Under the pieces are notes generated by a model. The model saw only the letters and a program-made list of their open reading frames with translations, was not told the DNA's origin and ran no database searches. A program made the position numbers and the translations under genes. From an uncultured Flavobacteriales bacterium (lineage in GTDB: Bacteria > Bacteroidota > Bacteroidia > Flavobacteriales_D > Crocinitomicaceae): DNA of 64,000 bases. The DNA lies in contig CAJAVU010000057.1 of assembly GCA_903945495.1 (NCBI GenBank), forward strand, positions 1-64,000. Reading direction: 5' to 3'. How positions within the stretch are numbered: the first letter of the stretch is position 1; every line of letters begins with the position of its first letter. This document shows positions 7,331 through 16,834 of the stretch, piece by piece.

Positions 7331-8590
7331 ATGGCTGAGATTATATACATGCCCAAGTTGAGCGACACGATGACAGAAGGTGTTGTTGCTGAATGGACTA
7401 AAAAAGTTGGTGATAAAGTTGCTTCAGGTGAAGTGTTAGCTGAAATCGAAACGGATAAAGCGACAATGGAATTCGAATCATTTTATGATGGAGTTTTATT
7501 GCACATCGGTGTTGAGAAAGGAAAAGCGGCTCCAGTAAATGCTATTTTGGCAATTATAGGTGAAGCAGGTGAAGACGTTAATGCACTATTAGCAACAGCA
7601 GGTGCTCCAGCAGCTCCAGCAGCGGCTCCAGTTGAAGAAGCGAAACCAGTTGAAGAAGCAGTGCCATCTCCAGCGCCAGTTGCACCAGTAGCGAAAGCGG
7701 CACCAAGTCCAGCACCAGTTGCAGCGGCTAACGCTAACGGACGTGTAATTGCTTCTCCATTGGCGAAAAAAATGGCTGAGGAAAAAGGAATTGATTTAAA
7801 TGCATTAGCAGGAACAGGTGAAGCAGGTAGAATTGTAAAACGCGATGTAGATCATTATGTGCCTTACACGCCGGCAGAACTCACGTTCTCTTCAGTTCCA
7901 GCAGGTGTTGAATCGTATACAGATGAGAATGTTTCGCAAATGCGCAAAACAATCGCTCGTCGTTTGGCTGAAAGTAAATTTACAGCACCTCATTTCTATT
8001 TAACATTGGATATTGACATGGATAACGCAATTAAAGCACGTAAGTCAATGAACGCTGTTGAAGGAGTCAAAGTATCATTCAATGATATGGTTGTGAAAGC
8101 GGTAGCAATGTCCTTGAAACAACATCCAACAGTGAATTCTTCTTGGTTAGGAGATGTAATTCGTAGAAATCACCACGTACATATTGGTGTTGCTGTTGCA
8201 GTTGAAGATGGATTATTGGTTCCAGTTTTACGTTTCGCTGATACAAAAGGCTTAAACCAAATTGGTGCAGAAGTAAAAGAATTCGCTCAAAAAGCAAAAG
8301 ACAAAAAATTACAACCAGCAGATTGGGAAGGAAATACATTTACAATTTCTAACCTAGGAATGTTCGGTATCGAAGCATTCACTGCAATTGTGAATCCGCC
8401 AGACGCTTGTATTTTAGCTGTAGGAGGAATCAAAGAAGTTCCAGTTGTTAAAAATGGTCAAGTTGTTCCAGGAAATGTAATGAAAGTTACCTTGTCTTGT
8501 GATCACCGCGTTGTTGATGGAGCATCTGGATCTGCATTCTTACAAACCTTCAAAGGTTACATGGAGAATCCAGTGAATATGTTGTTGTAA
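7331..8590 (+). CDS. pdhC: Pyruvate dehydrogenase E2, dihydrolipoamide acetyltransferase
   Basis: E2 is the core of the pyruvate dehydrogenase complex and transfers acetyl groups from E1 to CoA. There is one lipoyl domain (residues 1-78) with the lipoylated lysine in ETDKATMEF. An Ala/Pro/Val linker follows (about 90-130), then a peripheral-subunit-binding domain (SPLAKKMAEEKGIDLNALAG, about 140-175). The acetyltransferase domain (about 195-419) ends with the catalytic SCDHRVVDGASG. At 419 residues with a single lipoyl domain it is shorter than the two-lipoyl forms I know from related bacteria. It lies 192 bases behind pdhA, and a strong terminator follows. Confidence 0.95.
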   Translation: MAEIIYMPKLSDTMTEGVVAEWTKKVGDKVASGEVLAEIETDKATMEFESFYDGVLLHIGVEKGKAAPVNAILAIIGEAGEDVNALLATAGAPAAPAAAPVEEAKPVEEAVPSPAPVAPVAKAAPSPAPVAAANANGRVIASPLAKKMAEEKGIDLNALAGTGEAGRIVKRDVDHYVPYTPAELTFSSVPAGVESYTDENVSQMRKTIARRLAESKFTAPHFYLTLDIDMDNAIKARKSMNAVEGVKVSFNDMVVKAVAMSLKQHPTVNSSWLGDVIRRNHHVHIGVAVAVEDGLLVPVLRFADTKGLNQIGAEVKEFAQKAKDKKLQPADWEGNTFTISNLGMFGIEAFTAIVNPPDACILAVGGIKEVPVVKNGQVVPGNVMKVTLSCDHRVVDGASGSAFLQTFKGYMENPVNMLL

Positions 8591-8610
8591 AAAGAAAACA
8601 TAGATAAATG

Positions 8611-8642
8611 AAAATCCTGATCGAAAGATTGGGATTTTTTTT
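8611..8642 (+). terminator. Rho-independent terminator after pdhC
   Basis: A ten-base-pair stem (8613-8622 with 8627-8636, two G-U pairs) around a GAAA loop is followed by eight T. It is positioned to end the pdhA-pdhC transcript. Confidence 0.85.
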
Positions 8643-8689
8643 GGCTAAAAGAATCGTATTAACATCAGTTCTCTATTTGTTAACATTTT

Positions 8690-8720
8690 TTTGAAGAATA
8701 GTCTAAAAATGTTACTTTAG
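8690..8720 (+). promoter_or_regulatory. Promoter of the T9SS cargo/PorP-OmpA pair (TTTG-N19-TACTTTAG)
   Basis: TTTG at 8690-8693 and TACTTTAG at 8713-8720 are 19 bases apart, the preferred spacing for Bacteroidota promoters. The last two bases of the -7 box deviate from TTTG. The same TACTTTAG variant occurs upstream of the secreted protein starting at 20749. Confidence 0.6.
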
Positions 8721-8742
8721 GCCCAAATTATAAACCCAATTT

Positions 8743-11700
8743 ATGTTATTAACTCGAACAATTACTGTTCGGGCAATAATCGCACTACTACTCTCGATGG
8801 TTTTTTCCAATAACTCTATTGGTCAAGCTATCGTCCGCGTTCGTGTCTTGTCCGTTCAAACTTTAAATAATGTCGACTGTGATGGTTTTCTTAGCGGAAA
8901 CAGTGATTTTGTCTGGGAATTCATCGGAACCGATAATACACTAGGGTTTTCCAATAATAACCCTTCTGCTTTGGGAGGATTGTTTGGGGATTTCAATCAC
9001 GCATTTAAAAATGATAACAATGGTCCTTTTACTTTAATTGCCCCAAGTGGAGATTTTAACCCGAATAGCGGATTATTTTTCGATCATCAATATGTGTGTG
9101 CAACTGATGTTCCCAGCCAAATTAATTTAGAATGGCGTGCCTATGAAAACGACGATTTATTTTTTAATTATAATCTACTCGGTTTAGGATCAAATGGTGA
9201 AACATCAAACCAAAATGTTACAATGACAGTTCCAATTGCAACTGGAACAACAAATTATACTTACACTGCATCAAGCACGGATGGAGGATGTCAACAGAAT
9301 TATAGTATTACATTGCAAGTTGAACGTTTACCGCTTGTTATTTCCTATTTTGAAGACAATATATGCGACGCAACGAATATTGCCTTAAATACAACCTATA
9401 CGTTGGGTTGGTGTCCAGATGCTACCTTAGAAGCGAATGAGCCAAGAGCAACAGATGTTGCCGCAAATGGTTCTGTTTGGTTCCGTTTTGTTGCACCTGC
9501 GAGTGGTTCTGTGCAGGTTACAACAGATTTAGGAGGAACTCAATTTGGAACCTACTTTCAACTCTATCACGCGGCAGATGGTTCGAGCTGCACAACTGGT
9601 CTGGAACCGCTAACAAACAATGTGATTAAAGATAAATTTGACTATTTATCGAACTATGAGTTTTCTGATGGATTGGATAATTTCTTTGATCCTGAAGCAG
9701 ATATTACCCTAAGTTCATGCAGTCCAGTAACAGGGTTTAGTTACCAAAAATTAATTCCAAATGAAACGTATTACGTTCAATTTACTTCAGATGAGGCAAA
9801 CGAACGTGGATATTATGAAGTGCGCGTTAACAGTCTTGGTGGAAGTGCTCCAGATTTAGAAGATATTCCATGTCTTTCATCAACAGTTGTTCCAGGGACA
9901 AATCAAATTAGTTCATTAGCGAGTTCACCGGTTACGACAAACTTAAGTTTTGGATGTGCTTACGATGGTGGAAACAGTTTTGGTGAAACAGGATTGGCGC
10001 ATACTTCAACCAATCCAAATCAATACCATGCCTACGATTATGACCATCCTGCAGTGAACAATGCTGATATGAATGAAAGTGTTTGGTTAAATTTTGTTGC
10101 GCCGAACAATGGTCGAATGATTTTTGAGACAGATTATCAAAGTGCTATCTACTCTGAAAGTTCAGCTCTATTTGGTTATGATGCACGTTTTGCACCTGGA
10201 ATTCCATCGGATTATTCATGTGCCAACTTAGAAGATTTGTATGCTCAGGATGGTGCTTTAAACGGTCTTCTAGGAGGTTCGGTTCAAAGTGCCATTATTG
10301 ACGCACGATGCTTAGAGCCAGGCTATAAATATTTTGGAATGATTGACCCGGCAAATGCGTTAACCGATCTTTCAGCTCAAGATATCGATACGTGGTTATA
10401 TGATCCTTCAGTTGTTGACCCAACAACAAATCCACCTGGAAATGATATTCTTTGTTTAGCATTCGCAAATCCTTTGTTTGAAATTCCAGTTACATTGGCA
10501 GGTACAAATCCAAATTTTCAAGCAGTTGCAGGAACGAATGAATTTGCGTGTCGCGAATACTTAGCAGGAGAACCAGCAGCGGATCCATTGCAAACGAATC
10601 GTGCAGATCAAACAGTCTGGCATTATTTCGTTGCTCCTCCATCGGGTGCTGTTGAAATGAATCTTCGTGCATACATCGGAATGAATCAATTGCGTTATTC
10701 AATATATGAATTATTGAATGGAACGGATTGTTATGGTGGACTTCAGCCAGCTACGTTTACATCCGACGGTACAAAAAACACACCTGTTGTAACTCCATTA
10801 TTACAAGGAGTAGCAGGATTTTCTGGAACGCAGGAATCATTGTGTTGTTTGGTACCGGGAAAAATTTACGCTGTTCAATTAGATGGCGGATCTCCTGGAG
10901 ATGAAGGACAGTACATTATTGAATACATTCGTGAAATAGCTAGTGATGCCGGTGATATTTTTGTCGAGATGACAAATGGAACGATTATAAATGTGAACCA
11001 GCCAGATACTGCTTTTGTTTGTTACGGAGATACAATTTATCCTGGAATCATGTTAAATGGAATTGGTGAAACAACACTCGATATTCCTTCATGTTTGCAA
11101 TTGGGGTATGTGATCCATACAACCAATCCTGTTCCAAATCCAGTTGCAAATACTGGTTTTACATTTATCGACTCAGTGCAAACAGAGAATGGCGGTTTTG
11201 TAAACAATTCAAACGGAACAGGTAGTTTCGGTAATCCATTGTATAATCAGTTGTATTACATTTCACCAATGGCCGATGAGCCAACAAATTGGGGTGATTT
11301 AACGTGTATTAGTTCAACGGTTGGAGCTGGTTTACCGCTTGTTTTCTTACAACCAATTGTTCCAACTTCTTCTTATAATAATTCAAACTGTGAAATCACA
11401 TTTACATGTTCTGGTGGATTGGCAGGATTTAACGGAACTGATTTCTCTTATACAATTTCAAATGCTTCAGGTAATATTGTTGCAGTTGGAACCTTTGCAC
11501 CTTCGCAGAATGTTGTTTTCCCAGTTCCCTCTGCGGAAGTATTTACAATCTCTGTAACAGATGGAGCTTGTCCATATTCATTTACGATTGACGCAACAGC
11601 CTGCGCAAATCCATGTATTGTGAGTCCGAATTTAAATTTTGTGTCTACGACATTGTGTAATGGTGAGAGCATTTTCTTAGCCGGTGCAAACCAAACAACT

Positions 11701-12819
11701 GCTGGAATGTACACGGATATTTTTGCCGCAGCCAACGGATGTGATAGTACAATTTATACAACTGTTACTATGATTCAGCCAGTTGAATTCTCACAAACCA
11801 TTTATCTTTGTCAAGGCCTTTCTACTAACGTTGGAAGCAGCACATATAATTCTTCAGGTGTTTACACAGATGTATTGACTGCTGCAAATGGATGTGACAG
11901 TACAATTACAACAACCTTGTTTGTGACGTCAACATTTACATCGAATTTTAGTGAGATTATTTGTTATGGAGACTCGTATGCTTTTGGTGATAACAATTTA
12001 ACGACTAGTGGAATATACAATACAACCTTATCTGCTTCAGGTGGATGTGATTCTATTGTAACCTTATTCTTAACAGTACGACCTTTAGCAACAAGTAATA
12101 TCAATGCTTCAATTTGCTATGGTCAATCATATCCGTTTGGAGGACAAATGTTGTCAGCAACAGGATCTTATAATCAAACATTGTCGACTGTGAACGGTTG
12201 CGATTCGATTGTAACGTTGAATTTAACAGTGCTACCAATTATCAATGGATCTACTTCAGCCACTATTTGTCAAGGTCAATCGTATACATTTGGAACTCAA
12301 GTTTTAACTGCTTCAGGAACCTATTCACAGCAGTTTACGACTGCTACAGGTTGTGATTCGATAGCTACACTTTATTTATTTGTTGAAAATCAATTGACAT
12401 CAAATATTGATACCGCAATTTGTATGGGAGAAACGTATGACCTAGGTTCTCAAACAATTACGGAAACGGGTGTTTATGAAGAATTATTTACAAATGCAGC
12501 AGGATGTGATTCTTTAGTTCATCTGGAAATTAGTGTTAATGATTGTTCAGGGCCTTTTGAAATAAGTAATATCGTTACTCCAAATGAAGATGGTCAAAAT
12601 GATACATGGAAAATCAATCACTTTGAGCAAATTTCTAGTTGCACAGTTACCATCTACAATCGATGGGGACAACCAGTATTTGAGACGACGAATTATCACA
12701 ATGAATGGGGAGGAACAAAAGATGGTGAATCATTACCGGATGGCGTTTATTATTATTCGATAAAATGTTCGAATGAAGAATATAAAGGTTCATTGAATTT
12801 ATTTCGATTAAAAAAATAA
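8743..12819 (+). CDS. Large secreted T9SS type B cargo with GCDS repeats
   Basis: The protein has 1358 residues. A signal peptide (about 1-28, ending SIGQA) is followed by a long beta-rich region with several bacterial pre-peptidase-like domains, recognisable by ESVWLNFVAP, GSVWFRFVAP and QTVWHYFVAP. Six 45-50 residue repeats with (I/L)CxGxS and GCDS follow (about 967-1265). The gliding-motility-associated C-terminal domain starts at NIVTPNEDGQND and contains YNRWGQPVFE and DGVYYYSIKC, which directs export by the T9SS type B route. The product should be surface-exposed or released. The next gene is a PorP/SprF barrel, the usual partner of type B cargo. Ligand and function are unknown. Confidence 0.85.
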   Translation: MLLTRTITVRAIIALLLSMVFSNNSIGQAIVRVRVLSVQTLNNVDCDGFLSGNSDFVWEFIGTDNTLGFSNNNPSALGGLFGDFNHAFKNDNNGPFTLIAPSGDFNPNSGLFFDHQYVCATDVPSQINLEWRAYENDDLFFNYNLLGLGSNGETSNQNVTMTVPIATGTTNYTYTASSTDGGCQQNYSITLQVERLPLVISYFEDNICDATNIALNTTYTLGWCPDATLEANEPRATDVAANGSVWFRFVAPASGSVQVTTDLGGTQFGTYFQLYHAADGSSCTTGLEPLTNNVIKDKFDYLSNYEFSDGLDNFFDPEADITLSSCSPVTGFSYQKLIPNETYYVQFTSDEANERGYYEVRVNSLGGSAPDLEDIPCLSSTVVPGTNQISSLASSPVTTNLSFGCAYDGGNSFGETGLAHTSTNPNQYHAYDYDHPAVNNADMNESVWLNFVAPNNGRMIFETDYQSAIYSESSALFGYDARFAPGIPSDYSCANLEDLYAQDGALNGLLGGSVQSAIIDARCLEPGYKYFGMIDPANALTDLSAQDIDTWLYDPSVVDPTTNPPGNDILCLAFANPLFEIPVTLAGTNPNFQAVAGTNEFACREYLAGEPAADPLQTNRADQTVWHYFVAPPSGAVEMNLRAYIGMNQLRYSIYELLNGTDCYGGLQPATFTSDGTKNTPVVTPLLQGVAGFSGTQESLCCLVPGKIYAVQLDGGSPGDEGQYIIEYIREIASDAGDIFVEMTNGTIINVNQPDTAFVCYGDTIYPGIMLNGIGETTLDIPSCLQLGYVIHTTNPVPNPVANTGFTFIDSVQTENGGFVNNSNGTGSFGNPLYNQLYYISPMADEPTNWGDLTCISSTVGAGLPLVFLQPIVPTSSYNNSNCEITFTCSGGLAGFNGTDFSYTISNASGNIVAVGTFAPSQNVVFPVPSAEVFTISVTDGACPYSFTIDATACANPCIVSPNLNFVSTTLCNGESIFLAGANQTTAGMYTDIFAAANGCDSTIYTTVTMIQPVEFSQTIYLCQGLSTNVGSSTYNSSGVYTDVLTAANGCDSTITTTLFVTSTFTSNFSEIICYGDSYAFGDNNLTTSGIYNTTLSASGGCDSIVTLFLTVRPLATSNINASICYGQSYPFGGQMLSATGSYNQTLSTVNGCDSIVTLNLTVLPIINGSTSATICQGQSYTFGTQVLTASGTYSQQFTTATGCDSIATLYLFVENQLTSNIDTAICMGETYDLGSQTITETGVYEELFTNAAGCDSLVHLEISVNDCSGPFEISNIVTPNEDGQNDTWKINHFEQISSCTVTIYNRWGQPVFETTNYHNEWGGTKDGESLPDGVYYYSIKCSNEEYKGSLNLFRLKK
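11641..12540 (+). repeat. Six in-frame GCDS repeats within the T9SS cargo
   Basis: Each unit of roughly 140-150 bases encodes (I/L)CxG(Q/E/D/L)S, a short hairpin with SGxY, then GCDS and a beta strand. The paired cysteines suggest one disulfide per unit. One similar unit is found inside the giant adhesin at 57889-58014. Confidence 0.8.
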
Positions 12820-12827
12820 GAAAAGCT

Positions 12828-14225
12828 ATGAAAACTATCACAAAAATTGGATTTATTCTAGCTAGCTTTTGTTTAGCACTGACTAGTTTTAGTCAACAAA
12901 CACCGCAATCGAATGTTTATGGTTACAATCGTTTTTCACTGAATCCCGCCTATGCAGGAGAGCAAGGCTGTACAGAAGTGTTTTTTTCTCATTTGAATCA
13001 ATGGACACGTATTGAAGGTGCTCCAATTACAAGTTTATTATCTGTCAATTCTCGATTAGGAAAAAATTGGGGTATTGGAGGAAGTGTTTTAGTTGATAAA
13101 TTGGGAATGCTTCAACAAGTAGCAGCTTCAGGATCTGTTTCTTATGGCTTCACCCTGTCGAAAGAACATAAAATTCGAATTGGATTAAGCGCGGGGTATT
13201 ATCAATTCCGTTTAAATCCTGATGGCGCTGTTGCTTTTGATTTAATGGATAACATTGTGAATGGGGGAAGTCAGTCTTCATCATCGATAAATTCTGAGTT
13301 AGGCTTTTTATATCAATTTAAGGGATTAGAAGCATCTTTCTCATCGAAACAAGTGTTACAAACCTTTTCAAATTTCGGTTATTCAGGCTTGGATGGTTAT
13401 GGTTTAAAACGCCATTTTATTGGACTAGTAGGTTATAAATTTAATCTTAATTCGAATTTAAGTTTAAAACCTTCTGTTTTGTATAAAGGAATAAATAACA
13501 TTTCGCAATTGGACGTAAATGCCGATTTGACCTATAAAAATTTCTTGCAAGGTGGTTTAGGGTATCGCACAGGTGTTGGATTGATTGGAAGAATAGGTAT
13601 GAATTTCCGCGACATATTTTTTATTGGTTATGCTTATGAAGCACCTATTCAAAATATAGCGAGTTATGGAGCAGGTTCTCATGAATTGATTTTAGGATTG
13701 AAACTTTGTCGTCAACCCAAAACACCACCAGTTGATGATGTAAGTTCTACAAGAAGTCCAATGAAAATAGACACTGTTTATTCCGTAGAACGTATTGTTG
13801 ATACACTAGTTGTTGAGCGAATTGATACGGTTTATATGGATGCACCTCAACAAAAAGGTGCGTCAGATGAAGAAGCTAAACGCGCATTAGACTTAGCTTC
13901 TAAGAAACTGGAATTTGAGAATGACAAATCGATTATTTTGAAAAAATCGTACGGAGAACTGGAATCGTTAACCAATATTCTTTTACTAAGACCTGAATTA
14001 AAAATTCGCTTAGAAGGTCACACGGATAATAATGGTACAGAATTTTACAATATGGAACTTTCGAAAAATCGCGTACAAGCTGTAAAAGATTTTCTAGTTG
14101 CAAATGGGGTAGAAGCAACACGCATTGAAACTGCTTATTTCGGAGAGTCTAAACCAATTGCAGAAAATACTACCGAAGAAGGAAAAGCGAAGAACCGTCG
14201 TGTAGAGATGCATTACATTAAATAA
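12828..14225 (+). CDS. PorP/SprF-type T9SS membrane protein fused to an OmpA domain
   Basis: A signal peptide (about 1-22) is followed by a PorP/SprF barrel (about 25-295) with the family hallmark RFSLNPAYAGEQGCTEVFF near the start and repeated barrel strands. A linker with VDTLVVERIDTVYMD leads to a helical stretch and an OmpA C-terminal domain (about 355-465) with the peptidoglycan-binding motif EGHTDNNGTEFYN and KNRRVEMHYIK. PorP/SprF proteins bind type B cargo at the outer membrane; OmpA domains bind peptidoglycan. The gene starts eight bases after the cargo gene, so the two are an operon. Specific pairing with that cargo is inference. Confidence 0.88.
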   Translation: MKTITKIGFILASFCLALTSFSQQTPQSNVYGYNRFSLNPAYAGEQGCTEVFFSHLNQWTRIEGAPITSLLSVNSRLGKNWGIGGSVLVDKLGMLQQVAASGSVSYGFTLSKEHKIRIGLSAGYYQFRLNPDGAVAFDLMDNIVNGGSQSSSSINSELGFLYQFKGLEASFSSKQVLQTFSNFGYSGLDGYGLKRHFIGLVGYKFNLNSNLSLKPSVLYKGINNISQLDVNADLTYKNFLQGGLGYRTGVGLIGRIGMNFRDIFFIGYAYEAPIQNIASYGAGSHELILGLKLCRQPKTPPVDDVSSTRSPMKIDTVYSVERIVDTLVVERIDTVYMDAPQQKGASDEEAKRALDLASKKLEFENDKSIILKKSYGELESLTNILLLRPELKIRLEGHTDNNGTEFYNMELSKNRVQAVKDFLVANGVEATRIETAYFGESKPIAENTTEEGKAKNRRVEMHYIK

Positions 14226-14252
14226 AATAAAATATTATTCACATAGAACATT

Positions 14253-14288
14253 AAAGCTCCTGTCATTTTGATTGGAGCTTTGTGTTTT
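14253..14288. terminator. Terminator between convergent genes
   Basis: AAAGCTCC (14253-14260) pairs with GGAGCTTT (14274-14281) around a 13-base loop, followed by a T-rich stretch. It ends the + strand cargo/PorP operon; for the opposite gene the U-run is weak. Confidence 0.65.
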
Positions 14289-15444
14289 ATCGATAATATT
14301 CAATACCATTTTCACCGACAAATCCAGACTGATTTCCTTTTCGCGTATAATAGAGGATAAATGACCATTTTTCGTTTACTTTTAAGTGAGTGAACAAGTG
14401 AATTTCATCATACAAGGCCTCAATTGTTGGATAATGCGTGAAAAGTAACTTAATTCCATGTTTTGTCCCCAAGGTGGTTTCAATGTATTTGAATTGTTCC
14501 TTAATTACCAAACGGTCGTAGATTGCTGGAAGAATGACACTATCATTTTGATTTAAACAACCAAACTTTCCATCTTTGTGTAGGATCTTAATCTGTTTGT
14601 AGTTGTATTCATTTTGGCGACATTCTAAACTTAAAATAATTCCATTTTTGAGTTCTTTCGAAACGTAATTTTTTGAATCAAAATCAACATCCATTTCTTC
14701 GATAACAAATCCTGTCATTCTTTTTGGGTGATTTTTCCATGCATCAATCGTTTCTTGATCGATAGGATATTCCAAGTCATTAACACGTTCAACTTTTGTC
14801 CCATTTGCTTTTGTTGCAATTTCATGTTGACGAAAATTGATAAAATCATCTTCGCCTTGCGATTCTGAAATTAGTTCAAGCGAAACATAATCACTTCGGT
14901 TTGTTTTTTTATTCTGACTATTAAAAGCATAAAGATTCTTGCTACCTGATTTCTTTAAGTAGATTAAATCCTGCTGTTGACTTTTAAAAACAATGCTATC
15001 ATAAATAGATTCTGTAACAAACGATTTGGATGCGCATGAATAAATGCCAATTTTGCCTTTTTTATTCTTTAAGAAATACAAGCTTTCAGTTGTGGGATTT
15101 TTCACAATGAACTCATCCACTAATGAATGTGCTTTCGGTAAAATCAATTTCTTTTTAGAGCTATAATAATTGTTTCGACCTTTATACTTGACATCTGCTA
15201 CGAACTCATTTTTTCCATTGATGCGTTTCTCAAAATAGAAACCAGTAGAATCGAATGAACGTGATTTTTCTATATTTCCCAAGGTGTCCGACCAAATCCA
15301 TTTTCCTTGATTGTTGAAAGGAACCAAAAATGAAGGATTTGTTTGGGCAAAGGAAACACCGTTCAAATTTGAAATTGCGATGACGAAGCAAACAACAAAT
15401 TTGAATTTTGGCTTTGGGTTAAGTATGTCAATTAACTTATTCAA
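14287..15444 (-). CDS. Secreted protein of unknown function with WG-like repeats
   Basis: About 385 residues. A hydrophobic signal (about 14-34, ending SFAQ) predicts export. Segments such as NNQGKWIWSDTLGNIE, NKKGKIGIYSC and HKDGKFGCLNQNDSVILPAI recall WG beta repeats, which form propeller or solenoid folds, but they are degenerate. No in-frame ATG or GTG precedes the signal peptide; the only usable start is a TTG at 15444. That TTG sits seven bases after a perfect TATCTTTG -7 box, so the message would have little or no leader. Function is unknown. Confidence 0.65.
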   Translation of the reverse strand: MNKLIDILNPKPKFKFVVCFVIAISNLNGVSFAQTNPSFLVPFNNQGKWIWSDTLGNIEKSRSFDSTGFYFEKRINGKNEFVADVKYKGRNNYYSSKKKLILPKAHSLVDEFIVKNPTTESLYFLKNKKGKIGIYSCASKSFVTESIYDSIVFKSQQQDLIYLKKSGSKNLYAFNSQNKKTNRSDYVSLELISESQGEDDFINFRQHEIATKANGTKVERVNDLEYPIDQETIDAWKNHPKRMTGFVIEEMDVDFDSKNYVSKELKNGIILSLECRQNEYNYKQIKILHKDGKFGCLNQNDSVILPAIYDRLVIKEQFKYIETTLGTKHGIKLLFTHYPTIEALYDEIHLFTHLKVNEKWSFILYYTRKGNQSGFVGENGIEYYR

Positions 15445-15451
15445 TTGACTG

Positions 15452-15459
15452 CAAAGATA
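15452..15459 (-). promoter_or_regulatory. -7 promoter element (TATCTTTG) of the WG-like gene
   Basis: An exact TAnnTTTG match on the minus strand, seven bases before the TTG start at 15444. Transcription would begin at about the start codon. Confidence 0.6.
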
Positions 15460-15553
15460 AGTAATTGTTTAGTTTAAAGCAGATTAAATTATATTTCTAT
15501 TGGATTGTATAAAGGATACGATTCAAACAAATAGCATTAGAGGTATAACATTA

Positions 15554-16195
15554 TTATTTCTCCAATTGCTTATGCGAACCATCGCAATTCGGCATACGTT
15601 TAGACAGTCCACACGTGCAATCTGTAATACCTTTTCCATTCAAGATGCGTGGAATGTATTTATCGATTCGTGCAATTCGTGTAGCTGAATTTTTTGATCC
15701 TGAGAAATGTAAAATGTAAGCGCGTTGTCTTCCAGGTGTTAATGCATAAAATGCATCCTTCAATTCAGGAAGTTCGGCGAATTTCGCTGTTAATTCTTCT
15801 GGAACAATGAAATCTTCATGCTTTTTCATCGGAACTTTTACACCTGCTTTTTCAACTTCAATAGCTTCAAAGATGTACGCTTTTAAAACAGGTTCAAGTT
15901 CAATGATTTCCTGCAAAGAGTTGAAGCGAATTTGTCGACCCGCTTGTACATTTTCTGTTTGCTGAATCAATAGTTTGTGTGTGTCACTCAGCAATGATCC
16001 TTTCATGAATAACAAAGCGCAATAGTCCTTAAAACCGTGGATCAAGAGAATGTTTTTAGTACCCAAACAATAACACGGTTGTCCCCATTTTTGCTCTTCC
16101 AATAAATTACATTCTAAAACGATTTTTCGCATGTATTTCATTTCCTCACGCCATTGCGACAGTTCTTCCATGTATGCGTCAATTGCTGGGTTCAT
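15554..16195 (-). CDS. YdeI family protein with C-terminal CDGSH iron-sulfur motif
   Basis: The first 190 residues fit the YdeI/DUF1801 family (WGQPCYCLGTKNILLIHGFK, TPGRQRAYILHF and SGSKNSATRIARIDKY are typical); function in that family is unsettled. The tail DCTCGLSKRMPNCDGSHK follows the mitoNEET-type pattern C-x-C-x2-S-x3-P-x-C-D-G-S-H exactly, so a single 2Fe-2S ligand set is attached to the C-terminus. CDGSH modules bind a redox-active, transferable cluster. The gene starts ten bases after the PaaY-like gene on the same strand and is probably cotranscribed with it. Confidence 0.82.
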   Translation of the reverse strand: MNPAIDAYMEELSQWREEMKYMRKIVLECNLLEEQKWGQPCYCLGTKNILLIHGFKDYCALLFMKGSLLSDTHKLLIQQTENVQAGRQIRFNSLQEIIELEPVLKAYIFEAIEVEKAGVKVPMKKHEDFIVPEELTAKFAELPELKDAFYALTPGRQRAYILHFSGSKNSATRIARIDKYIPRILNGKGITDCTCGLSKRMPNCDGSHKQLEK

Positions 16196-16205
16196 GAATA
16201 TGGAT

Positions 16206-16805
16206 TTAACGATTTTTAATCTCTTCCCATGTCTTAAACAAGGCTTCTTGTTCTGGGCGATTTGCTTCTATTTCGCGTAAAGGTTCACATTCCTTCATGG
16301 TTGCGTAACAATCTGCAGGTAAAGCTTGATATAAAGCTGTTCCTTTCGTTTTCCAAGCAATCATTTCATCCGATACTTCTTTGATAATTTTCGCTGGATT
16401 ACCAACAGCAAGACTTCTTTTTGGTAAGTGCATTTTCGCAGGAACAAAACACAAAGCGCCAATAATGCATTCATCTTCCATAATCACATCGTCCATCACA
16501 ACGCTATTCATTCCAATTAAACAGTTTTCACCAATTGTTCCTCCGTGAATAATTGCTCCGTGACCAATGTGTGCACCTTTTTTCAAGCGGGTAGTGGTAC
16601 CCGGAAACATGTGAATCGTACAATTTTCTTGCACATTGCAACCATCTTCAATTACGATTTGCCCCCAATCACCGCGAATAGCAGCACCTGGACCAACATA
16701 AACGTTTTCGCCAATGATAACATTTCCGATGACAGCTGCCAAAGGATGAATAAAGCTACTTTCTTTGATTACAGGCTTAAAGCCATTGAATTCATAAACC
16801 GCCAT
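16206..16805 (-). CDS. PaaY-like left-handed beta-helix (gamma-carbonic anhydrase fold) protein
   Basis: The 199 residues carry hexapeptide repeats (VIGNVIIGENVYVGPGA, HIGHGAIIHGGTIGENCLIG) of a trimeric left-handed beta helix. The metal-ligand histidines of the gamma-carbonic anhydrase fold can be seen in CTIHMFPG and HIGHG. Length and the C-terminal helix (MKECEPL) match PaaY, a thioesterase that clears dead-end CoA thioesters in phenylacetate degradation. No paa operon surrounds it, so the real substrate is open; it may be a general acyl-CoA thioesterase or carbonic anhydrase relative. Confidence 0.85.
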   Translation of the reverse strand: MAVYEFNGFKPVIKESSFIHPLAAVIGNVIIGENVYVGPGAAIRGDWGQIVIEDGCNVQENCTIHMFPGTTTRLKKGAHIGHGAIIHGGTIGENCLIGMNSVVMDDVIMEDECIIGALCFVPAKMHLPKRSLAVGNPAKIIKEVSDEMIAWKTKGTALYQALPADCYATMKECEPLREIEANRPEQEALFKTWEEIKNR

Positions 16806-16819
16806 TGTGAACTTTTTCC

Positions 16820-16827
16820 CAAAGTTA
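16820..16827 (-). promoter_or_regulatory. -7 promoter element (TAACTTTG) of the PaaY-like/YdeI pair
   Basis: An exact TAnnTTTG match on the minus strand, 14 bases before the ATG at 16805. The identical octamer precedes the barrel gene starting at 17668. Confidence 0.6.
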
Positions 16828-16834
16828 CAATAGA

